NCBI GenBank assembly: GCA_963752755.1
Contig: CAVVZJ010000003.1
Location: 496,001 to 560,000, forward strand
Direction of reading: 5' to 3'
Origin: CAVVZJ01 sp963752755
Lineage (GTDB): Bacteria; Planctomycetota; Planctomycetia; Isosphaerales; Isosphaeraceae
Length of the DNA stretch: 64,000 bases
Position numbers and translations under genes: made by a program. Position 1 is the stretch's first letter, and the number at the start of each line of letters is the position of its first letter. Under the pieces are notes generated by a model, which searched no databases, had not been told where the DNA came from, and saw only the letters and a list, made by a program, of their open reading frames with translations. Shown piece after piece: positions 47,138 to 53,533 of this stretch.

Positions 47138-47258
47138 GGGAGTTCCTCCAGGGCAGATCGGCGCGGGGGCGGGCCAGGATTGACCGGGCCAAGAGCTTCG
47201 ATCGTAATGAATGGGGCGGCTCGTGGCCAGTTCCCGACGGTCGGCCGAGGAGGTGACG

Positions 47259-47756
47259 ATGCGACTCTGGACGGTCGGCTCGGGCTTCTGGCCGGCGCCT
47301 TTGCGGGCCGCGAGGCTGGTCGAGACGCTTCGGGCCAGGGGCATCACGCGGCTGGTCGATGTGCGGCACAGCCCGTGTGCCTCGAATCTCGATCCCGGTC
47401 ATCGCTACGGCCCGAAGCCGTGGAACCTGCAGGCCGGGCCGGCGGGGATCGCACGACTCCTGGCGGACGCGGAGATCGCGTACGAGTGGCTGGTCGAGCT
47501 GGGCAACCCGCAGCGGCACGACCTGGCGATGGCTGTGCTGCGGTCGCACCTGGCCGACCTCTCGGGCGGCTGGCCGGTGCATCGTGGCCTGGAGCGGCTG
47601 GCGGCGATCGTGCGGCGACCGAGCGAGGTCGTGGCGATCCTCTGCGCCTGCGAGGAGGCCCGGACCTGTCACCGGACACTCGTGGCTCACTCCCTGGCCG
47701 AGCGGCATTTCGGCGGTCAGCTGGAGATTCGCGATGTGAGCGAAGGGGACGTTTGA
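47259..47756 (+). CDS. DUF488 family protein
   Basis: A 165-residue protein from ATG 47259, with GAGGAGG five bases upstream. MRLWTVGSGFWPAPLRAARL, then GITRLVDVRHSPCASNLDPG, IAYEWLVELGNPQRHDLAMA and the C-terminal ILCACEEARTCHRTLVAHSL follow the DUF488 pattern (TIGHS-type start, VDVR, Cys-containing ARTCHR). DUF488 proteins are small, often conjectured to act on nucleic acids or nucleotides; no activity is proven. It is divergent from the methyltransferase, separated by 121 bases. Confidence 0.92.
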   Translation: MRLWTVGSGFWPAPLRAARLVETLRARGITRLVDVRHSPCASNLDPGHRYGPKPWNLQAGPAGIARLLADAEIAYEWLVELGNPQRHDLAMAVLRSHLADLSGGWPVHRGLERLAAIVRRPSEVVAILCACEEARTCHRTLVAHSLAERHFGGQLEIRDVSEGDV

Positions 47757-47758
47757 AC

Positions 47759-47788
47759 GGCGCGGGCCGATGGAGACCGACCCGCGCC
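47759..47788. terminator. hairpin between convergent DUF488 and lipoprotein genes
   Basis: GGCGCGGG (47759-47766) and CCCGCGCC (47781-47788) form a perfect 8 bp stem with a 14-base loop. It starts three bases after the DUF488 stop and ends 17 bases before the lipoprotein stop on the other strand. Confidence 0.6.
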
Positions 47789-47805
47789 GGAGGATTCGCC
47801 GAGCG

Positions 47806-48222
47806 TTACTGGGGCTCGTCGCCCGGCTTCTCGCCGGTGGCCTCCTGGGGATCGACGGCCTCCTCGACGCGGTTGGCGGCCTCACCGACGGCCTCGCGGG
47901 TCTCGGCGGCCCCTTCGCGGAGGTTGGCGCCGGCCTCGCGGGAGCCTTCACGGATCGCGTTGCCGGTCTCGGCGGCGCCTTCGCGGAGATTCTCGCCCGC
48001 CTCATCAGCGGCGGCGTCGATTCGCTCGCCGGCCCGCTCGGCCGGACCCTCGGCGGGCGCCGGGGTGTCAACGTCCACATCGGCCGCGGTTCCCGGCGTC
48101 GGACCGGGCGGCGGCAGGGTGCCCTCATTATCGACGCCGTTGTTCTCGCAGCCCGCCGCGAAGGCCAGGGCCCCGAACATCAACGGGCTAACGCGCAACA
48201 GTTTGCTCAACCAGGTCTTCAT
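47806..48222 (-). CDS. lipoprotein with amphipathic helical repeats (LEA/apolipoprotein-like)
   Basis: A 138-residue protein from ATG 48222 with GGAGA upstream. Its lipobox is ALAFAAGC with Cys25. After a Pro/acid linker the chain is an Ala/Glu/Arg repeat helix: ADEAGENLREGAAETGNAIR, EGSREAGANLREGAAETREA and VGEAANRVEEAVDP. The near-repeats of about 11 residues resemble LEA or apolipoprotein-type amphipathic helices. A similar pattern occurs in other planctomycete lipoproteins. Function unknown; envelope stabilisation is a guess. Confidence 0.82.
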   Translation of the reverse strand: MKTWLSKLLRVSPLMFGALAFAAGCENNGVDNEGTLPPPGPTPGTAADVDVDTPAPAEGPAERAGERIDAAADEAGENLREGAAETGNAIREGSREAGANLREGAAETREAVGEAANRVEEAVDPQEATGEKPGDEPQ

Positions 48223-48334
48223 CGCTATCTCTCCTTCCACGACCGCGGAACGTTCGCCGCACGGCGTCCCCGTGACACCGTGTCGCGGCGGCGGCCGATT
48301 CGGGAGGACCCTCGGGGCAAATGCGGTGCCAGGG

Positions 48335-49222
48335 TCAGTCGGCCAGGCCATAGCGGACGATGCACCAGAGGGCCTGGACGCCGTCCTTCCAGCCGATCTT
48401 CTTGCCTTCCTCGTAGCTCCGGCCGTTGTAGCTGACCGGCATCTCGTAGATCCGGCATTTCCGGGCCGGGTTGCGGCCGGGAACCTCAGGCATACGGAAC
48501 CGGGCCACCTTGGCCGTCACCTCCGGTTCGAAGCCGAACCGGTTGCTCTTGAGCTTCGGCAGGATGCCCTGGATGACCTCGCGGTGGAAGACCTTGTAGC
48601 AGACCTCCATGTCGGTCAGGTTCAGGTTGGTGAACATGTTCGACAGATGCGTCAGAAACTTGTTCGCCAGCGAGTGCCAGTAGTAGAGGACCCGGTGCGA
48701 CTCGCCGATGAACCGGGAGCCGTACACGACATCGGCGCGGCCCTCGACGATCGGCTGGATGAGCTGGGGATACTCGGCCGGGTTGTACTCAAGGTCGGCG
48801 TCCTGGACGATCACGATGTCGCCGCGGGCGTGGGCGAAGCCGGTCCGCAAGGCCGCCCCTTTGCCCTGGTTGATCTCGTGGAAGAGGATCGTCAGGTCGG
48901 GCTGGCTGGCCTGCCACTGGTGGAGCATCTCGCGAGTCCCGTCCCGGGAGCAATCATCCACGAGGATGATCTGCTTGCGGATCGGCACGGCGCGCACCTG
49001 ATCGACGAGCAGGTGGAGGGTGTGGACCTCGTTATAGACGGGGATGACCACCGACAGTTCGAGGTTATCGGGGATGTGATAGATGCCGAGCATGCGGGCC
49101 AGGGGCTCACTCAGCAGGCGGATCAACCAGTCGCGGCGAGCCCAGGGGTCGGCTGGGGGCGAGGGCAGATCGACCGCCTCGGCCGGCAGGGGCGACGCGG
49201 TCGCCGGGTCGGTACCTTGCAT
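48335..49222 (-). CDS. GT2-family glycosyltransferase (dolichol-phosphate mannosyltransferase-like)
   Basis: About 295 residues from ATG 49222. VVIPVYNE (58-65), VDDCSRDGT (88-96), EINQGKGAALRTGFAHARGD and the metal motif DAD at 141-143 (VQDADLEYNPAEYPQLIQPI) define a GT-A fold. FIGESHRVLYYWHSLANKFL, then NLTDMEVCYKVFHREVIQGI and VSYNGRSYEEGKKIGWKDGV are typical for the DPM1-like branch, which makes polyprenyl-phosphate sugars. There is no C-terminal membrane domain. The N-terminal 50 residues are an unaligned extension. No obvious partner glycosyltransferases nearby. Confidence 0.92.
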   Translation of the reverse strand: MQGTDPATASPLPAEAVDLPSPPADPWARRDWLIRLLSEPLARMLGIYHIPDNLELSVVIPVYNEVHTLHLLVDQVRAVPIRKQIILVDDCSRDGTREMLHQWQASQPDLTILFHEINQGKGAALRTGFAHARGDIVIVQDADLEYNPAEYPQLIQPIVEGRADVVYGSRFIGESHRVLYYWHSLANKFLTHLSNMFTNLNLTDMEVCYKVFHREVIQGILPKLKSNRFGFEPEVTAKVARFRMPEVPGRNPARKCRIYEMPVSYNGRSYEEGKKIGWKDGVQALWCIVRYGLAD

Positions 49223-49423
49223 CGGGCGCTGATCTCCGTGAAGCGTTGTCGAGCCGGCCCGCTCCCTCGGGGTCCGGCGACGGCCCCTCGGATCGGGCCG
49301 CGTTGGGGGCCTCGGCGACCGATTATAGGGCAAAGCCGCCGGGGGAGGCAAACCCGGTTCGGCTCGCCCGATACACTGCCGTCACGACAGTTTGCCGCCC
49401 GGTCGCCCCCGACAAACGGCGAC

Positions 49424-49448
49424 GGCCCGCCGGAGAGTCCGGCGGGCC
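49424..49448 (-). terminator. strong hairpin terminator after the Cys/Gly/Tyr-rich gene
   Basis: GGCCCGCCGGA (49424-49434) and TCCGGCGGGCC (49438-49448) form a perfect 11 bp stem with a three-base loop. It is 30 bases past the stop of the minus-strand gene at 49478. Past it on the minus strand is GTCGCCGTTTGTCG. Confidence 0.75.
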
Positions 49449-49477
49449 GCGAAGGACGAGGTCAGTGACCAAACAGG

Positions 49478-50282
49478 TCAGAAGCCAGGCGCCGGCGCGG
49501 GCGCGGTGACCGGCGGCGGCGGGGTGTTCAGATCGCCGGGAGCCGGGGCCGGCGGCGGGACCGTCTCCTCGACCGGCGGCGGAGTGGAGGCCGGGGTTGG
49601 CTCGGCCGGCGGGGTGGTCATATCGGGTTCGGTCGTCACCGAAGGCTCGGTGGTCGCTGGCGCGGCGGCCGGGCCGCTCATCATCTGGGACTGGGGTGCG
49701 CCCCAGCCCTGCTTGCTCGGAACCTGAGCGCCGCCCAGCCCTGCTTGCTCGGTGCCATCAGGGTCTTGCTCGGCACTTGCGGGGCCGACCACGACTGCAT
49801 CGTTGGCATCTGCGAGCTGATGATCGGGCCACCCATCGCGTAGGCCGGCGTGTAACTGCCGAAGGTCGGCGTGGCGTACCAGCCGCCATAGCAACCGCCG
49901 CCGTAGCAGCCACCACCGTAGCAGCCGGCGACCGGGCGCACGGGTTGCAGACGTTGCAACGACGTCGCTTGAAGCAACCGAACAGGCCGCCGTGCTTGTG
50001 ACCGCCACCACCGTAGCAGCCACCACCGTAGCAGCCGCCACCGTAGCAGCCGCCACCGTAGCAGCCACCACCGTAGTAGCTGTCATACCAGCCGCCGCCG
50101 TAGCAGGCCGAAGCGTAGCAGCCGGGTGCGGAAGCGACGTAACCCACGTCGTAGCAGGCACTGTAGCAGCCGCCCATGTAGGGGGCGCCGTAGCAGGCCG
50201 CCCCGGCGTAGCAGTCGTTGCAGCTCTTGTGATGGCAACCCAGGCCGCTGAGCGCCATCAGCATCACGATCGTTCCCTGCAT
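49478..50282 (-). pseudogene. Cys/Gly/Tyr-rich repeat lipoprotein-like protein with two frameshifts
   Basis: From ATG 50282 with GGGAGG upstream the frame reads MLMALSGLGCHHKSCNDCYA (lipobox-like LSGLGC). A block of GGCYG pentapeptides follows, with KHGGLFGCFKRRRCNVCNPC. Near 49960 the frame shifts; the other frame restarts GCYGGGCYGGGCYGGWYATP, then TFGSYTPAYAMGGPIISSQM. Near 49730 it shifts again and ends with a Pro/Thr-rich tail (APAPGF). A CCAGCCCTGCTTGCTCGG block is duplicated at 49703-49720 and 49736-49753. About 265 residues after repair. Tyr/Cys-rich planctomycete envelope proteins are known; this one could be cross-linked or bind metal, which is inference. Confidence 0.65.
50005..50079 (-). 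repeat. five tandem 15 bp units encoding the GGCYG pentapeptide
   Basis: Units at 50005, 50020, 50035, 50050 and 50065 differ by one or two bases each and encode Gly-Gly-Cys-Tyr-Gly on the minus strand. A shorter block of similar units lies at about 49880-49930. Such arrays vary by slippage. Confidence 0.88.
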
Positions 50283-50626
50283 CTCAGACCCTCCCAAGGT
50301 GTGAGTTCAACTGGTGGTCAGACTGTCGGCAACTCACCGACCCTCTGCATCCGACGGCGGGCCATTCCTGGCCTCCGCTCTGGTCTCCCGGAGCCATCGT
50401 CCCGAACAACCCCTCCCCCATGTCGCCGTGATCGCTACTCTCTGCCCACGTATCGCAAATTCTAAGATGCCGGCGACGACGGAGCAAGAAGTTTTGTCAA
50501 AATAGCGGAAACGGCGTATTCGGGGAATTTGTGATAGTTTTGTAGGACCAACCGTTTGCAAAATTTGGGCCAAATGACTGCGATCGGAAGGGCCCGGGAT
50601 GGGACCGCGTGAGGGGAGGTGCTGCG
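50283..50626. other. divergent promoter region
   Basis: A 344-base gene-free interval between the start of the Cys/Gly/Tyr-rich gene (minus) and the HTTM operon (plus). Positions about 50490-50575 are clearly AT-rich against the window average. Both genes need promoters here. A ribosome site GGGAGG precedes 50282 on the minus strand, and GGGGAGG lies at 50613-50619 before ATG 50627. Confidence 0.6.
50494..50522 (+). promoter_or_regulatory. weak sigma70-like promoter candidate for the HTTM operon
   Basis: TTGTCA (50494-50499) is followed after 17 bases by TATTCG (50517-50522). The -35 box is close to consensus; the -10 box is poor. It lies in the AT-rich part of the divergent interval about 105 bases before ATG 50627. 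Confidence 0.25.
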
Positions 50627-51229
50627 ATGAAGGAGCAACGGATGTCGTCGGACGGGGCGGCCTGGCCCTGGGCGTGGCGGGCGGTGGTTTCCGTCGTGCT
50701 GGGCTTTCACCTGATGGCGATGCTGGCGGTGGCGCTGGCGGGGGCACCGGCGTCGCCGGTCGAGCAGGAGTTCGCGCGGGCGTTCCAGGGATACGTGGAA
50801 CTGATCGACCAGGGGCACGTCCACCGCTACTACGCTCCGGCGCCGCCGCCGACGCCCGTGGTGACGGCCGAATTGCGGTTCGGCGAGGGTCGGCCGACGA
50901 AATCGATCCGGATTCCGGATCGCTCGGTCCGGCCGAGGTTGCGGTATCAAAGGCAGCTTGCACTGGCGAATCACCTGTTCAACGAGTTCCGGATGGCCCA
51001 GGCCGACCTGCGAGGCCGCCAGGAGAGCCGATGGGGGGCGTCGTATGCCCGGCACCTCTGCGCGGAGAATCCGGGCTGTACCGGAGTGACGTTGCGGGTC
51101 CAGCAGCACCTCGTTCCCGACCTGATCCGGATGCGGCAGGAGGGCATCGTGTCCTTGCCGGACGTGGACGACGAGCGGTTCTACACCGTGCCCGAACGGA
51201 TCGGAGACTACCCGTGCGACGGCCAGTGA
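50627..51229 (+). CDS. membrane-anchored partner of the HTTM protein, DUF5819-like
   Basis: A 200-residue protein from ATG 50627 (GGGGAGG upstream). One N-terminal helix (WRAVVSVVLGFHLMAMLAVA) is followed by APASPVEQEFARAFQGYVEL and IDQGHVHRYYAPAPPPTPVV. The extracytoplasmic part has RYQRQLALANHLFNEFRMAQ and two cysteines (CAENPGC). In many bacteria a protein of this kind (DUF5819 type, with a helix then a YxxPxFxQNW-like segment) sits directly before an HTTM gene. Here the stop overlaps the HTTM start by 16 bases. It is probably its partner. The family link is by context and general layout. Confidence 0.78.
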   Translation: MKEQRMSSDGAAWPWAWRAVVSVVLGFHLMAMLAVALAGAPASPVEQEFARAFQGYVELIDQGHVHRYYAPAPPPTPVVTAELRFGEGRPTKSIRIPDRSVRPRLRYQRQLALANHLFNEFRMAQADLRGRQESRWGASYARHLCAENPGCTGVTLRVQQHLVPDLIRMRQEGIVSLPDVDDERFYTVPERIGDYPCDGQ

Positions 51230-52272
51230 CCACAACCGCGAATCCGGATTCCCAGGGGACGGACCGCCGGCCGGCGTTCGTGCGAGCCTGGGACAGCTTC
51301 TTCTTCCAGGCCGCCGACCCGACGCCGCTGGGCTGGCTCCGAGTCGTCGTCGGCCTGCTCCTGCTCTGGGACTTCGCCTGGCTGGGCGTCGATCTGCGAG
51401 CCTGGCTCGGGCCGGACGGCTGGGCCGACCCGGCGGTCGTGCGTTCCTTCCTGCCGCCGGGGGCGTGGTCGCTCTGGCTTTGGTTGCCGGAAGGCGGGAT
51501 TTTGCCGGTCTTTGCGGCGGGACTGGTAGTTCTGGTCCTGTTCACGATCGGCCTCGGGAGTCGGGTGACGGCGGTGCTGGCCTGGGCGTTCGTCGTCTCG
51601 ACGAACCGCCGCGTGCCGGTGATGCTCTTCGGGTTCGACAACATCGTGGCCACCTGGCTGCTCTACCTGGCCGCTTGCGGAGCCAGCGGCCGGGCGCTCT
51701 CCATCGACCAACTGATCGCGAGGCGGCGGGGCGGATCGTCGCGTCCGGCGCCGAGCGTGGCGGCGAACCTGGGCCTGCGGCTGGTCCAGCTTCATTTGTG
51801 CTTGATCTACGCGTCGGCGGGCCTGGCGAAGCTTCAGGGGACACCCTGGTGGGACGGCTCGGCGATCGGCATGTTGCTGGGCAACAGCGAGTTCCGCACG
51901 TTCGATCAGTCGTTCCTGGCCGACTACCCGACCTTGCTCCAGCTTGCCACCCACGCGACCGTCTTCCTGGAGATCGTCTATCCGATTTTGATCTGGTTCC
52001 GCGCCTGGCGGTCCTGGATGCTGGCGGGGGCGGTCTTGATGCACCTCGGGATTGCGACGTCGATGGGCCTGACCGAGTTCTCCCTGGCGATGGCGGCGGG
52101 CAACCTGGCGTTTGTGCCGACCACGTGGCTGGCCCGGGTCGGGCTCGGACGTGGCCTCGGGTCGTCGTCGGCGCTAGAATCGGCTGAGGGGCCAGACCCG
52201 ACCCGGGCGTCGTCGTCGCGAGGCCCGGCCGGTCGCGGGCCCCGGACCGAGCCTGGGAGAGCCCCCCGATGA
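51214..52272 (+). CDS. HTTM (vitamin K-dependent gamma-carboxylase-like) membrane protein
   Basis: About 352 residues from GTG 51214 (GGAG eight bases before). AFVRAWDSFFFQAADPTPLG, then WLRVVVGLLLLWDFAWLGVD, QLHLCLIYASAGLAKLQGTP and WWDGSAIGMLLGNSEFRTFD follow the HTTM domain shared with vitamin K-dependent gamma-glutamyl carboxylase: four paired helices, the YxxxGLxKLxG motif and WW.G. The catalytic Lys in the motif (GLAKL) is present. The role in bacteria is unknown. The C-terminal 40 residues are low complexity. The stop overlaps the ATG of the next gene (ATGA at 52269-52272). Confidence 0.87.
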   Translation: MRRPVTTTANPDSQGTDRRPAFVRAWDSFFFQAADPTPLGWLRVVVGLLLLWDFAWLGVDLRAWLGPDGWADPAVVRSFLPPGAWSLWLWLPEGGILPVFAAGLVVLVLFTIGLGSRVTAVLAWAFVVSTNRRVPVMLFGFDNIVATWLLYLAACGASGRALSIDQLIARRRGGSSRPAPSVAANLGLRLVQLHLCLIYASAGLAKLQGTPWWDGSAIGMLLGNSEFRTFDQSFLADYPTLLQLATHATVFLEIVYPILIWFRAWRSWMLAGAVLMHLGIATSMGLTEFSLAMAAGNLAFVPTTWLARVGLGRGLGSSSALESAEGPDPTRASSSRGPAGRGPRTEPGRAPR

Positions 52273-52691
52273 GCCAAGGACCCCGATCCGACCGCCGTTC
52301 TGCCTCCTCGTCCCGCGCCGACGACCTCGGCCTGCCCGCCGAACAGGAGCTGCGCGACGCGGTCGTGCCGCGCCTGTTCGTCCGCGAGCCGGGCTGGCAC
52401 GTTCGACTCAAAGTGGGTAGCGAGAAGATGTTCTGTTACATGATGGCTCCCGGCGAGGACCATTACCACCGGATCGCCGACGGCGAGATCCACCTCGGCC
52501 GCGGCGACCTCCGTCTTTGCCTTCCCTGCGCCGACCGCCACGGCCTCCTTCAGTACGAGCCCCGCGCCCTCCGCCAGCCGGTGCGCGGGCTCGATATCGA
52601 AGGTCCCGATGACGTCACCGATTACCCCGTCCGCGAGCCCAGCGACCGCCCTCTCTCGGAAGGTGCGCCGGATGACCTGTTCCTCTCTTGA
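52269..52691 (+). CDS. hypothetical protein, third gene of the HTTM operon
   Basis: A 140-residue charged soluble protein. It opens MSQGPRSDRRSASSSRADDL, then LPAEQELRDAVVPRLFVREP, CYMMAPGEDHYHRIADGEIH and DYPVREPSDRPLSEGAPDDL. The ATG overlaps the HTTM stop, so it is translated with it. No signal, no membrane helix, no recognised domain. It has two Cys in a short LCLPCADRHG segment. Downstream at 52728 is the DUF4177 gene, 36 bases away. Confidence 0.75.
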   Translation: MSQGPRSDRRSASSSRADDLGLPAEQELRDAVVPRLFVREPGWHVRLKVGSEKMFCYMMAPGEDHYHRIADGEIHLGRGDLRLCLPCADRHGLLQYEPRALRQPVRGLDIEGPDDVTDYPVREPSDRPLSEGAPDDLFLS

Positions 52692-52727
52692 CTCCGAACC
52701 CGGTCCTCCCCGAGCCGGCGGCCTGCC

Positions 52728-52916
52728 ATGTACGAGTACGCCTTCATCTCGTGCCCGGTCGAGTTCCGCCGCGGGGAGCCGAGCCCCGAGGCGTACCGCC
52801 GGATCATCGAGGACCAGGCCCGCCAGGGGTGGCGGCTGGTCCAGATCTTCGTCCCGATCCCGGCGGCCGTGCCCTCGACTTACGAACTGATCTTCGAACG
52901 CCCCCGGCATCGCTGA
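52728..52916 (+). CDS. DUF4177 small protein
   Basis: A 62-residue protein from ATG 52728 (MYEYAFISCPVEFRRGEPSP, then RIIEDQARQGWRLVQIF and YELIFERP). The MYEY start, the EDQARQGWRLVQ motif and the E(L/I)IFERP end are the DUF4177 pattern. Such proteins are small beta-alpha-beta folds without known function. It is the last gene of the HTTM operon. A stretch with repeat copy D (53005-53115) follows, so 52917-53533 has no other gene that I can support. Confidence 0.85.
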   Translation: MYEYAFISCPVEFRRGEPSPEAYRRIIEDQARQGWRLVQIFVPIPAAVPSTYELIFERPRHR

Positions 52917-53004
52917 TTCGCGATCGCCCGGATGACCTGTTCTCTGAAGTCGAGAGGCGTCCCCGCGACGCTTCTTGGGCGCCCTGGGAACGCGCCCCGG
53001 ACGC

Positions 53005-53115
53005 CCGGGAGACGCCGGAGGGACGCGCTTTACGCCGCAAAGCCACCAACCGTATCGGGTTTTCCTTGAGGAAGTTACGTCTCAAAATTACCCATCTTGA
53101 AGTTCGTTCGGCGCC
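53005..53115 (-). repeat. dispersed noncoding repeat, copy D
   Basis: On the minus strand the core GGCGCCGAACGAACTTCAAG starts at 53115 and continues ATGGGTAATTTTGAG. The 3' block GCGTCCCTCCGGCGTCTCCC ends near 53009, one base off the spacing of copies A and C. Upstream, GCGATGCGACG is shared with copy B. It lies in the interval between the DUF4177 gene and the SLC13 gene. Confidence 0.75.
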
Positions 53116-53533
53116 AGGAGACGCGCCGGCCGTCGCATCGCGTGGTCGGCGCGACGGGGAGCGGACTTCGCCCGCGTCGAGCGGCCTGATCGCCGAATTG
53201 AGAAGGAGCGCGACGGCATTCGCGTCGGCTCCATCGAGGTCGGCCTGCGAACCCGTCTCGTTATCTTCGAAAAATCGGACTCCCGTTATCGCCCTTTCTC
53301 TGGGAATCCGGGCGCCACCTCCCGGCAAGGGACGCGCGAACGCCCCACACACCCGCGGCCGACGGGTCGCCCGAGGCAATCTTGACTTTCTTAGTCAGAA
53401 TAGAGAAGATTCGTCGACTCCGGAGGCAGGAATTCCGACTTCCCCGAGGAAGATTCCAGTTCGCGGGAGTTCGTTCCGAGCGGAATGGAACCGGTCCGGG
53501 GGAGGCAGGGGATGGGGAAGGGGCGTCGCTCCG

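Noticed and set aside
45890..49468. A 1192-codon open frame on the plus strand
   Set aside because: Antisense to the methyltransferase, lipoprotein and GT2 genes, and repetitive in Arg/Gly; no recognisable domain.
49880..50080. A CRISPR-like spaced array
   Set aside because: The 15 bp units are contiguous, in frame and code for GGCYG; there are no spacers and no cas genes.
52688..53533. N-terminal extension of the SLC13 gene upstream of 53534
   Set aside because: The extended frame crosses DUF4177 and repeat copy D, and lacks any domain; the membrane domain starts normally at 53534.
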